The translations under genes and the position numbers were made by a program. 7,024 nt of DNA from Methanobacteriaceae archaeon (GTDB lineage Archaea > Methanobacteriota > Methanobacteria > Methanobacteriales > Methanobacteriaceae), in contig CAAGFH010000101.1 in the NCBI GenBank assembly GCA_900769095.1, positions 1-7,024 of the forward strand, given 5' to 3'. Under the pieces are notes generated by a model. The model was not told the origin of the DNA and did no database searches. It was given only the letters and a program-made list of their open reading frames with translations. Position 1 is the stretch's first letter, and the number at the start of each line of letters is the position of its first letter. This document shows, piece by piece, positions 1 through 5,378 of the stretch.

Positions 1-62
1 TGGCGCTGCAGTTCTTCTTTTTCCTCTAAAAGCGCCCTGATCTGCACAAGTTCTTCACTTCG
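1..62 (-). other. GC-rich foreign-looking contig end, open on minus strand
   Basis: This segment is about 47-50% GC, whereas the DNA after it is strongly AT-rich. On the minus strand it reads open throughout (the frame continues to about base 98), giving a charged, helix-like stretch containing SEELVQIRALLEEKEELQR. On the plus strand, the spt4 frame runs into a stop at 27-29 with no start codon between that stop and the recognisable Spt4 sequence, so spt4 cannot begin here. The sequence change therefore interrupts spt4. I do not recognise the minus-strand peptide. Most likely this is an assembly or library chimera at a contig edge; a genuine recombination joint is the alternative. The exact joint lies somewhere between about 60 and 86. 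Confidence 0.5.
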
Positions 63-185
63 TGTGGAAAGCCAGCTTCCTACATCTGGAGTGGACTTTT
101 AATTATTACTGATCCTAGTGAATCTACTGTTGCTCGTGAATTAAATATTGATGTTGCGGGTGAATACTGTTTAAGAGTAAGATAG
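63..185 (+). CDS. spt4: Transcription elongation factor Spt4 (RpoE''), C-terminal part only
   Basis: Archaeal Spt4 is a small (about 60-residue) zinc protein that pairs with Spt5 (NusG-like) and keeps RNA polymerase processive. The codons from 87 to the TAG at 183-185 read W-S-G-L-L-I-I-T-D-P-S-E-S and end in GEYCLRVR, matching the usual Spt4 ending (WxGLLIIxDPxxSxIAxxL...GxYALxVR). Upstream codons 63-86 read C-G-K-P-A-S-Y-I, which puts a cysteine at the right spacing before the Trp for the second zinc CxxC, but the expected C-P pair before it is absent and the base composition is foreign there. The N-terminal zinc half is therefore missing, lost at the joint described for bases 1-62. The position directly before the dephospho-CoA kinase and rps24e genes is the usual archaeal order and supports the call. 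Confidence 0.8.
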   Translation, partial: CGKPASYIWSGLLIITDPSESTVARELNIDVAGEYCLRVR

Positions 186-195
186 AGGTTTTATT

Positions 196-702
196 GTGTT
201 ACGTTTAGATACAGAAAATAAAGATATAATTTGTGAACTTAAAAGACCTTTAGGTAAATTATATCCTGACTTTGAAGATGCTATTGATGAGATTAAATCT
301 TCTGAGTTTTTGATTTCTGTTGGTGATGCAACTTTTGGCAATCTTACTAAATATGAATTATATCCTAATATAGGTATAATTGATAATGTAATTCAGAGAA
401 AAACTCATGCTCATGAAATTATACGTGCAGATCACATTTTAAAAGCGAATAATCCTGCTGGAACTATTACAGATGATCTATGGGAAACCATAGGCCAAGC
501 TCTTGAATTATCTAACTCCGGCGAATGTTATGTAATTGAAGTAGCAGGGGAAGAAGATCTTGCAGTTCTTCCTTGCATCTTAATGGCTCAACCAGAAACT
601 ACCATATTATATGGTCAGCCAAATGAAGGTTTAGTGCTTTTAAAAGTTTCTGATTTAAAAGATAAAGCTCAAAAGCTTATTGATGGATTTATTAAAGAAT
701 AA
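196..702 (+). CDS. GTP-dependent dephospho-CoA kinase (DUF359 family)
   Basis: This 168-residue protein belongs to the archaeal DUF359 family, whose Thermococcus member TK1697 was shown to phosphorylate the 3'-OH of dephospho-CoA with GTP, the last step of CoA synthesis; it is unrelated to bacterial CoaE. Family landmarks are all present: KRPLGKLYP (16-24), SVGD (41-44), the NPAGTITDDLW block (86-96), VAGEEDLAVLP (116-126, with the acidic EED probably at the active site) and LYGQPNEGLVLLKV (138-151). Length is normal. The start is GTG: GAGGT at 185-189 overlaps the spt4 stop codon and stands 6 bases before it, and there is no better upstream start. The gene lies between spt4 and rps24e, as in many archaea, and is probably cotranscribed with them. 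It is cytosolic, with no membrane segment or signal peptide. Confidence 0.92.
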   Translation: MLRLDTENKDIICELKRPLGKLYPDFEDAIDEIKSSEFLISVGDATFGNLTKYELYPNIGIIDNVIQRKTHAHEIIRADHILKANNPAGTITDDLWETIGQALELSNSGECYVIEVAGEEDLAVLPCILMAQPETTILYGQPNEGLVLLKVSDLKDKAQKLIDGFIKE

Positions 703-720
703 ATTGAATGAGGTTTTATT

Positions 721-1035
721 ATGGAAATCGAATTTATTGAAGAAAAAGAAAATAAATTATTTAACAGAAAAGAAATTAAATTTTACGTTGATTACGACGG
801 AGAAGCAACTCCTAAAATCTTAGATATCAAATCTAAATTAGTTGCTTTATTAAATACTAAAAAAGAATTACTTGTAGTTGACAATGTACAACCTCACTAC
901 GGTGAACCTAAAGCATTAGGTTATGCTAAAGTTTACGAAACTGTAGATGACTTAAAATACATTGAAACTAATCACGTATTAGCTAAAAACGAAGAACCTG
1001 AAGAACCTGCTGAAGATGCAGAAGATGAAGAATAG
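721..1035 (+). CDS. rps24e: Small ribosomal subunit protein eS24
   Basis: This 104-residue protein is the archaeal/eukaryotic small-subunit protein eS24. The core spans residues 1-90: an N-terminal strand region with NRKEIKFYVDYDGEATP (15-31), a helix with KSKLVALLNTKKELLVV (37-53), and the family hallmark YG..KALGYAKVY (60-72). The last 15 residues form a very acidic tail (NEEPEEPAEDAEDEE), a common archaeal extension with no expected fold. Codon choice (TAC, CAC, AAC, CCT) is biased as in highly expressed genes. The ATG follows a TGAGGT ribosome binding site at 708-713, 18 bases after the kinase gene, so the two are almost certainly one transcript. Confidence 0.95.
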   Translation: MEIEFIEEKENKLFNRKEIKFYVDYDGEATPKILDIKSKLVALLNTKKELLVVDNVQPHYGEPKALGYAKVYETVDDLKYIETNHVLAKNEEPEEPAEDAEDEE

Positions 1036-1044
1036 GTGATTTGA

Positions 1045-1197
1045 ATGGTAAAAAAATCTGATCTTTACAAAGTAGATGGCGACAAAATTGAAAGAAAAAA
1101 CCCAATTTGTCCTCGTTGTGGTGAAGGTGTATTCATGGCTAATCACGGCGACAGATTCGCTTGTGGTAAATGCGGATACACTGAAATGAAAAAATAA
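1045..1197 (+). CDS. rps27ae: Small ribosomal subunit protein eS31 (S27Ae), zinc ribbon
   Basis: This 50-residue gene starts at ATG 1045 and ends with TAA at 1195-1197. It reads [10 protein letters not shown] at the start, then CPRCG (22-26) and CGKCG (40-44), a Cys4 zinc ribbon with a CxxC...CxxC layout, with the basic N-terminus typical of archaeal S27Ae (eukaryotes fuse this protein to ubiquitin). Length and motif spacing are normal for the family. The ribosome binding site AGGTGAT (1034-1040) overlaps the TAG stop of rps24e, which implies translational coupling. It is the last gene of the cluster and is followed at once by a T-rich terminator. Confidence 0.95.
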   Translation: MVKKSDLYKVDGDKIERKNPICPRCGEGVFMANHGDRFACGKCGYTEMKK

Positions 1198-1231
1198 GAT
1201 TTTTAAAATCTTTATTTTCTTTTTTTTATTT
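1196..1231 (+). terminator. T-rich terminator after rps27ae
   Basis: The rps27ae stop codon runs into AAGATTTT (1196-1203), one T, then AAAATCTT (1205-1212), a near-perfect inverted repeat. This is followed by TATTTTCTTTTTTTT and more T-rich DNA to about 1240. Archaeal RNA polymerase terminates on U-rich tracts, so this is a likely end of the spt4-rps27ae transcript. The stem is AT-only and may contribute little. Confidence 0.6.
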
Positions 1232-1277
1232 ATTTTTACTTTTAATTTATTTTAATCATTTTTAAGAAGGGATTCTT

Positions 1278-2699
1278 TTGGATAATATTAGAAATGGTCG
1301 TTTTAAAACTGGAATGACTGATGAAGCTACCTTGTATACTTCATCACTTGAAGCAGATAAACTTCTTTTTGAAGCGGATATTAAAACTAATTTTGCTCAT
1401 ACTTCAATGTTAAAACATGAAGGAATTGTTGATGAGGAAATTGCAGATAAAATTTTATGTGCTCTTGATTCTCTTAAACAAGAAGGTTATGATGCATTAG
1501 TATTTGACCATTCTGTTGAAGATGTTCACATGGCTATTGAAAATTATGTTACTTCTAAAATCGGCCCTGATGCTGGTTTTATGCACACTGCAAAGTCCCG
1601 TAATGACCAAGTAGCTTGTGATGTAAGATTGGTTTTAAGAGAAGAAATTATCAATATTCAAATTGGTATTTTAGAATTTATGGAAGGTCTTGTTGAAATG
1701 GCAGGAAATCACATGGAAGATGTATTCATTGGATTTACTCACTTACAACATGCTCAACCAATTACTATTGCACATCATTTAATGGCACATGTTCAAGCTC
1801 TTAAAAGAGACTATGAACGTTTAGCTGACACTTATAAACGTGTTAACTTAAACCCTTTAGGCTCTGCTGCAATGGCAACTACCAGTTTTCCAATTAACAG
1901 ACAATTAACAACTGATTTACTTGGTTTTGATGCATACTTGGAAAACTCAATGGACGGTGTCTCTGCAAGAGATTTCATTGCTGAGAGTGTTTTTGACTTT
2001 GTATCATTATGTACTACTTTATCTAAAATCTGTGAAGAATTGGTTTTATGGAGTACCTATGAATTTGGTGTTATTGAAATGGCAGATGAATATTCATCAA
2101 CTTCTTCTATTATGCCTCAAAAGAAAAACCCTGACGTTGCAGAGCTTGCAAGAGGTAAATGTGCAATCGTTAACGGTGAATTGGTCACTATTTTAACCAT
2201 ATTAAAAGCAATTGCTTATACTTATAACAGAGATTTACAAGAAATCACTCCACATTTATGGAATTCCATTAAAGTAACTAAAGAAACTTTATCTATTGTT
2301 ACTAAAATGTTATTGTCTGTTGAATTTAAAACTGAAAGATGTGCTGAGCTTGCAGGTAAAAACTTCGCTACTGCAACTGATTTAGCAGATATTATGGTTC
2401 GTGAAAAACAAATTCCTTTCAGAACTGCTCATAAAATTGTTGGAAGAATTGTAAATGAAGCTACTGCTAAAGACATGGCTGAAGAAGACATTACTTCTAA
2501 ATTCATTGATGAAATTGCAGTTGAATTAGGATTTAGCGAATTAAACTTATCTGATGAGTTAATTCAAAGAGCTTTAAACCCTGTTGAAAACGTAAGAATT
2601 AGAGCAGTTCCTGGTGGTCCTGCACCGGAAATGGTTGAAATTGCACGTGATAATATTAAAGACTTTTTAAATGTTGAATTTGAAAAGCTTGGGATTTAA
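1278..2699 (+). CDS. argH: Argininosuccinate lyase
   Basis: This enzyme splits argininosuccinate into arginine and fumarate, the last step of arginine synthesis, as a cytosolic homotetramer of the fumarase/aspartase superfamily. The 473 residues match the usual length of 460-490. Visible landmarks are the NGRF start region (6-9), KSRNDQ substrate loop (106-111), THLQHAQP (154-161, with His155 in the position of the catalytic-pair His162 of duck delta-crystallin) and the superfamily signature [10 protein letters not shown] (276-285, with Ser276 as the likely catalytic serine of the mobile loop and Lys282). The C-terminal RAVPGGPAP segment is also typical. Start is TTG, chosen because the GRF motif lies just after it and AAGGGAT (1267-1273) lies 4 bases before it; the next ATG (1314) would delete conserved sequence. 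It is a separate unit from the ribosomal genes and has its own palindromic terminator. Confidence 0.96.
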   Translation: MDNIRNGRFKTGMTDEATLYTSSLEADKLLFEADIKTNFAHTSMLKHEGIVDEEIADKILCALDSLKQEGYDALVFDHSVEDVHMAIENYVTSKIGPDAGFMHTAKSRNDQVACDVRLVLREEIINIQIGILEFMEGLVEMAGNHMEDVFIGFTHLQHAQPITIAHHLMAHVQALKRDYERLADTYKRVNLNPLGSAAMATTSFPINRQLTTDLLGFDAYLENSMDGVSARDFIAESVFDFVSLCTTLSKICEELVLWSTYEFGVIEMADEYSSTSSIMPQKKNPDVAELARGKCAIVNGELVTILTILKAIAYTYNRDLQEITPHLWNSIKVTKETLSIVTKMLLSVEFKTERCAELAGKNFATATDLADIMVREKQIPFRTAHKIVGRIVNEATAKDMAEEDITSKFIDEIAVELGFSELNLSDELIQRALNPVENVRIRAVPGGPAPEMVEIARDNIKDFLNVEFEKLGI

Positions 2700-2720
2700 T
2701 TAAATCCCTATATTTTTTTA
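2691..2720 (+). terminator. Palindromic terminator containing the argH stop codon
   Basis: Bases 2691-2708 form a perfect 18-base palindrome: GGGATTT, AATT, AAATCCC. The last two codons of argH and its TAA stop are part of it. The tract that follows holds a run of seven T (2713-2719). A 7-bp stem plus U-run resembles a bacterial intrinsic terminator, though archaeal termination depends mainly on the U-tract. Confidence 0.7.
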
Positions 2721-2830
2721 TTTTACAGAATTTCATATTTTTTGGAATTTAAATACTTTTTTTTTAAGCTTTTAAATATTGTTGAATAGTTTAGTTTTAT
2801 GTTTTTGTGTTAATGTGCACTTCCAAAGTA

Positions 2831-2838
2831 TTTATATT
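2831..2838 (+). promoter_or_regulatory. TATA box for the first MNT gene
   Basis: TTTATATT lies 53 bases before the MNT start codon, preceded by an A-rich possible BRE (CCAAAGTA). Transcription would begin near 2857. The second MNT gene has TTTATTATT at the same distance, and TGTG sits exactly 17 bases before each box (2814 and 5005), so the promoter appears to have been duplicated with the gene. Confidence 0.6.
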
Positions 2839-2883
2839 AAAGATATTAATAATATTTTATTAACTAATACTTTTGGTGATTAG

Positions 2884-3189
2884 ATGAATAATAGATTGGA
2901 GATTGCTCGTGAGTTTGCAGATGCTATAAATTCTGATAAAATCATTAAAATAATTGTTTTTGGTTCTGTGGCTCGTGGGGATGATCATGATGATTCAGAT
3001 ATTGATATTTTAATATTATCTAATCAAAGAGAAAATATTGAGCAAGTCGTTGATGATGAAATTGCTCGTATTATGTATGACAAGCAGGAATTGATTTCTG
3101 CTCATATAATGGATGAAGAATTTTTCAATCAAACAAAGAATTTCTCATTTTTAAGTTCTGTATTAAAAGAGGGTGTTGTCATTGGATGA
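2884..3189 (+). CDS. MNT-family minimal nucleotidyltransferase (antitoxin-like), copy 1
   Basis: This 101-residue protein has the minimal nucleotidyltransferase fold of the DNA polymerase beta superfamily. The signature GSVARG (27-32) followed by DSDIDILI (37-44) gives the nucleotide-binding GS and the metal-binding Asp39 and Asp41; Glu69 in YDKQEL is a tentative third carboxylate. Such proteins, paired with a HEPN RNase, act as antitoxins; in MntA-HepT-type pairs the MNT protein AMPylates the HEPN toxin. The start is ATG with GGTGAT at 2875-2880, 3 bases upstream, the same as in the second copy. Its end overlaps the start of the HEPN gene by 8 bases, so the pair was translationally coupled. 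The gene is intact while the HEPN partner is frameshifted. Substrate is unknown; assignment to an antitoxin role rests on context. Confidence 0.88.
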   Translation: MNNRLEIAREFADAINSDKIIKIIVFGSVARGDDHDDSDIDILILSNQRENIEQVVDDEIARIMYDKQELISAHIMDEEFFNQTKNFSFLSSVLKEGVVIG

Positions 3190-3555
3190 TGAGATTTGTT
3201 CTTTCATTGATAAAGCTGAAACTAAATTAAAAAATAGTAAAGTTTTATTTGAAGTTGGAGGATATTCTGATTCTGTTTCTTTATCATATTATTGTATGTT
3301 TTTATGTGCTAAGGCATTATTAGTTAAGAAGAATTGTAAAATTCCAAAATCTCATCGGGGTCTTATACAGTTGTTTAGTCTAAATATGTTCATGAAGATG
3401 ATTTTAATTATAATGCTTATAATTATTTATCTAGTTCTCAATCGGATAGAGAATCTGCAGATTATGGCGCAAGGGATAATATTGATGAGAGAATTGCAAA
3501 AAGAAGAATTAATCATGCTGAAGAATTCTTAAAAGAAGCTAAAAAATTTTTATAA
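3182..3555 (+). pseudogene. HEPN-domain protein, copy 1, frameshifted near 3384
   Basis: The frame from TTG 3182 reads a PF05168-type HEPN protein (SYYCMFLCAKALLVKK at 35-50, KSHRG at 56-60) up to codon 67, after which it degenerates into hydrophobic nonsense ending at 3532. Skipping back one base, the frame from 3385 continues the homology (YVHEDDFNYN..., RESADY, HAEEFLKEAKKFL) to TAA 3553-3555. Against copy 2 (TTA-AAG-TAT) the bases CTA-AA-TAT lack exactly one A. Repaired, the protein is about 124 residues and 69 positions match copy 2. Start TTG is preferred because GAGGGTG (3169-3175) lies 6 bases upstream; GTG 3173 falls within that site. The canonical HEPN Rx4-6H motif is not evident; both copies have R-x4-Y (R90-Y95). 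It could be a true pseudogene or a base-calling error. Confidence 0.82.
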
Positions 3556-3557
3556 TC

Positions 3558-3565
3558 TTTTTTTT
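3558..3565 (+). terminator. T8 tract after HEPN copy 1
   Basis: A run of eight T directly follows the HEPN stop codon and is preceded by an A6-T5 stretch (3541-3551) at the end of the gene. It is a plausible U-tract terminator for the first MNT/HEPN unit. Confidence 0.5.
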
Positions 3566-3608
3566 ATAAGTATTTCTAATTTGATAATATGTTTAAAATT
3601 TATTATTA

Positions 3609-3626
3609 ATTTAGGTATTCCTAAAT
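3609..3626. repeat. Inverted repeat abutting a TATA box
   Basis: ATTTAGG (3609-3615), TATT, CCTAAAT (3620-3626) form a perfect 7-bp inverted repeat with a 4-base spacer. It ends one base before the TATA box at 3628-3635, so it covers the BRE/upstream position and could be an operator for a dimeric regulator of the predicted small RNA. No T-tract follows it on either strand, which argues against a terminator. Confidence 0.4.
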
Positions 3627-3627
3627 A

Positions 3628-3635
3628 TTTATATA
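3628..3635 (+). promoter_or_regulatory. Consensus TATA box for a predicted small transcript
   Basis: TTTATATA is the best match to the archaeal TATA consensus in the window. No annotated plus-strand gene follows; transcription would begin about 25 bases on, near 3655-3660, exactly where the hairpin-forming segment begins. Confidence 0.5.
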
Positions 3636-3656
3636 CTTATTTTAATAAACTATTAA

Positions 3657-3735
3657 TGGGATGATGTTTCATTATCTCTTGGATGGGGATATTAATAGAA
3701 TACCGATTATTTGGTAGTGCTCAGCTTCTATTTTT
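3657..3735 (+). ncRNA. Predicted small structured RNA of unknown class
   Basis: This gap between convergent genes has about 39% GC, well above the surrounding spacer. Two helices are visible. The first pairs 3658-3666 (GGGATGATG) with 3670-3678 (CATTATCTC): nine pairs, two of them G-U, around a UUU loop. The second pairs 3694-3700 (AATAGAA) with 3726-3732 (TTCTATT) and encloses a 6-bp hairpin, TACCGA (3701-3706) with TTGGTA (3711-3716), leaving a GTGCTCAGC bulge. A TATA box lies at the right distance upstream and T-rich DNA follows (3730-3750). No C/D-box or H/ACA layout could be fitted. Alternatives: a nearly leaderless 18-codon peptide from ATG 3661 to TAG 3715, or a 3'-UTR structure of the opposing minus-strand operon. 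Confidence 0.35.
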
Positions 3736-3739
3736 ATCT

Positions 3740-3916
3740 CTATTCTTCTTTAATTGATTCTAAATAGCTTTCACGGATTTCTTCAGCCATTTCATCATTA
3801 CCTTCAATAATGGGCCCGGTATAATCACACTCATAACAAACCCATTGAGACCAGTTTTGAGGTATAATCCATTTTACTTTTCTTGATCCGCATCTTGGAC
3901 ATATTTTATGCATCAT
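3740..3916 (-). CDS. Small zinc-ribbon protein, function unknown
   Basis: This 58-residue protein begins with two Met codons (3916 and 3913) and ends at TAG 3740-3742. It has CPRC (6-9) and CYEC (27-30), a Cys4 zinc ribbon of the C-x2-C-x17-C-x2-C type, with three tryptophans (16, 22, 25) between the pairs and an acidic helical tail (EGNDEMAEEIRESYLESIKEE, 37-57). The start lies 4 bases after the stop of the PP-loop gene, with no clear ribosome binding site, so it is likely translated by coupling and shares that gene's promoter. I do not recognise a named family; nucleic-acid or protein binding through the ribbon is an inference. Partnership with the PP-loop ATPase is suggested only by the operon. 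Confidence 0.8.
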   Translation of the reverse strand: MMHKICPRCGSRKVKWIIPQNWSQWVCYECDYTGPIIEGNDEMAEEIRESYLESIKEE

Positions 3917-3920
3917 AGTA

Positions 3921-4937
3921 TCAAATCTTATAAAAGCTCCATATTAAATCTAGTGCTTCACCAGGTTCTAATGCGCCTGAACGGGTTTCCCTAAGGATTC
4001 TTTGTATTGAGAATTTCTTCATGTGTGGGAATTTCCTGTGAACTTCATAAAGCAGTGGACAACCGAAACCTTTGAATGTGCTTAAATCATATTTTCTGAT
4101 TAAGGATTTTATCTCTTGTTTGCCTGTGCTTAAACTTGCTGGAAGGTTCAAGCGATATAATGAATCCTCTTGTAAATTTATGCATTGGCTACCAGTTGCA
4201 AGCATATCACCAAAGATAATTATTGGGATTTCTTTTGATTTTGCATATTCTTTTACAAGCTCACCAGTATTTTTTGAACATCTCCCACATGGGTGAACAT
4301 TTCCTGTAAATGATTCTTCTACAACATCAGAATAATCAGTTTTAATATATTCGTGAGATACATCTAATGCAGAGCATAATTTTTCAATATTGTTTTTAAA
4401 CTGTTTTGGAAGTATTATTGTTCCAGGATCAACAGTAACAGCAATAGGATTAAAACCAAGTTTTTTAGCTAAAATTAATGAAAAACTACTGTCAACACCA
4501 CCGGAAAGTGCAACAACTGCTTCTGTATTTTGTGCTTTTTCAAATTCATTTTCATTTAGATAATTTTCGAAGTTAAAACTGTAAATATTGGCCAATTTAT
4601 CTTCAATAGCTTGTTGTAAATTTTTAAGCCCAATTAAATCGGAATTTAAATTATTAATGGTCTTTTTTGACAATTTTAATTTGTAGTTTTTGTTTAAAAA
4701 ATCACCGTAAGACTCAACATGGATACTTTCAAGACCTAATTTTTCTCTAAGTTTTCCAACAACCCATCCACCTTTTCCAATAATTGCGGATTTATCAGGT
4801 CTGTCTTCGGTAATAATCCATAATTCATTGGTTGTTTCGTTAAAATAAAGCTCTTCGATAAATATGTTTACTTTATCGTGGCCAATTTCATCTCTTATGG
4901 TATTAACTTCTTTTAAAATGAATTCTTTTGTATACAT
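3921..4937 (-). CDS. KH-domain PP-loop ATPase, probable RNA-modifying enzyme
   Basis: This 338-residue protein has two parts. Residues about 40-80 contain DKSAIIGKGGWVVGKLREKLG, whose GKGG (54-57) is the GxxG loop of a KH RNA-binding domain. After a linker, residues about 138-338 form an adenine-nucleotide alpha-hydrolase domain with the PP-loop SGGVDSS (145-151), a following VDPGT strand end (169-173) and FGDMLATG (242-249). PP-loop enzymes adenylate a substrate, often a tRNA base for thiolation or lysidine formation. HPCGRC (215-220) plus Cys252 and Cys293 (GCPLL) recall the CxxC + C cluster ligands of TtcA/TtuA-type thiolases, by analogy only. QueC- or TilS-like chemistry is possible, so no gene symbol is given. 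The gene heads a minus-strand operon with the zinc-ribbon gene and is divergent from the second MNT gene. No clear ribosome binding site precedes the ATG. Confidence 0.85.
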   Translation of the reverse strand: MYTKEFILKEVNTIRDEIGHDKVNIFIEELYFNETTNELWIITEDRPDKSAIIGKGGWVVGKLREKLGLESIHVESYGDFLNKNYKLKLSKKTINNLNSDLIGLKNLQQAIEDKLANIYSFNFENYLNENEFEKAQNTEAVVALSGGVDSSFSLILAKKLGFNPIAVTVDPGTIILPKQFKNNIEKLCSALDVSHEYIKTDYSDVVEESFTGNVHPCGRCSKNTGELVKEYAKSKEIPIIIFGDMLATGSQCINLQEDSLYRLNLPASLSTGKQEIKSLIRKYDLSTFKGFGCPLLYEVHRKFPHMKKFSIQRILRETRSGALEPGEALDLIWSFYKI

Positions 4938-4987
4938 TATTTTTAAATATTAACTAAGTCATTTAATTAGTTTTCTACATGGGGGAA

Positions 4988-4997
4988 TTATATTTTT
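4988..4997 (-). promoter_or_regulatory. TATA box for the PP-loop operon
   Basis: Read on the minus strand this is AAAAATATAA, about 55 bases before the PP-loop start codon, similar to the distance in both MNT promoters. It would give a leader of about 30 bases. It lies back to back with the TATA box of the second MNT gene in a 138-base divergent spacer. Confidence 0.4.
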
Positions 4998-5021
4998 TCA
5001 CATTTGTGTAGTTGGCAAATA

Positions 5022-5030
5022 TTTATTATT
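5022..5030 (+). promoter_or_regulatory. TATA box for the second MNT gene
   Basis: TTTATTATT preceded by GGCAAATA lies about 53 bases before ATG 5076, matching the geometry of the first copy. A second AT-rich candidate (TTTATTATTA, 5044-5053) is too near the start codon to leave room for the GGTGAT site in the leader. Confidence 0.5.
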
Positions 5031-5075
5031 AATGAGGCTGAAATTTATTATTATCTTTCTAATCGGTGATTATTT

Positions 5076-5378
5076 ATGAATAATAGAATAGAAGTTGCTC
5101 GTGAGTTTGCAGAAGCTATTAATTGTGACAAAATTGAAAAAATCATATTATTTGGTTCTGTTGCTCGTGGTGATGATTATGAAGATTCAGATATTGATAT
5201 TTTAATTGTTTCTAATTATCGTGATGAAATTTGGTCTAAAATTGCTGATGAAATTGCATGGTTTGTCTATGATAAACAAGAAGTAGTTTCAGCTCATGTA
5301 ATTAGTGAAGATCAGTTTAATTCAACAAGAGACCATTCTTTTTTAACTAATGTTTTAAATGATGGTGTTGTAATATGA
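5076..5378 (+). CDS. MNT-family minimal nucleotidyltransferase (antitoxin-like), copy 2
   Basis: This 100-residue paralogue of the gene at 2884 keeps every catalytic landmark: GSVARG (27-32), DSDIDILI (37-44) with Asp39 and Asp41, and YDKQEV (65-70). The two proteins match at 65 of 100 positions without gaps; they differ most at residues 51-57 and 75-87, which may be partner-contact surfaces. ATG 5076 follows GGTGAT (5065-5070) by 5 bases. Its TGA overlaps the ATG of the HEPN gene as ATGA (5375-5378), a textbook coupled pair. As in copy 1, this nucleotidyltransferase is intact while its HEPN partner is broken. The antitoxin role is inferred from the pairing; the transferred nucleotide is unknown. 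Confidence 0.88.
   Translation: MNNRIEVAREFAEAINCDKIEKIILFGSVARGDDYEDSDIDILIVSNYRDEIWSKIADEIAWFVYDKQEVVSAHVISEDQFNSTRDHSFLTNVLNDGVVI

Larger units (their letters stand above)
2814..3555 (+). repeat. Direct repeat copy 1: promoter plus MNT/HEPN module
   Basis: This region is homologous to 5005-5752 in the same orientation. Promoter, MNT gene and HEPN gene line up at a near-constant offset: TATA and MNT start at 2192 bases, HEPN start at 2193, HEPN stop at 2197. Hand alignment gives 65 of 100 identical residues for MNT and 69 of 124 for the repaired HEPN. The divergence shows an old duplication, or two related acquisitions. Confidence 0.85.

Noticed and set aside
1921..2196. Open frame of 91 codons inside argH
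   Set aside because: It is an alternative-frame shadow of clearly conserved argH sequence, with no ribosome binding site or recognisable protein.
3376..3390. Programmed -1 frameshift in HEPN copy 1
   Set aside because: Reading on would need a -1 shift at CTA-AAT-ATG. No X-XXY-YYZ slippery heptamer is present, and copy 2 has one more base with an uninterrupted frame at this place.
3661..3717. 18-codon leaderless peptide from ATG 3661
   Set aside because: It is possible given the predicted start site, but the segment's paired structure explains it better and the peptide resembles nothing I know; kept only as an alternative to the RNA.
3657..3735. C/D-box or H/ACA guide RNA
   Set aside because: ATGATGT near 3661 resembles a C box, but no CTGA D box falls at the expected places, and neither stem is followed by an ACA trinucleotide at the right distance.
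4072..4296. Plus-strand open frame of 74 codons opposite the PP-loop gene
   Set aside because: It is antisense to conserved PP-loop sequence around HPCGRC and FGDMLATG and has no promoter or binding site of its own.
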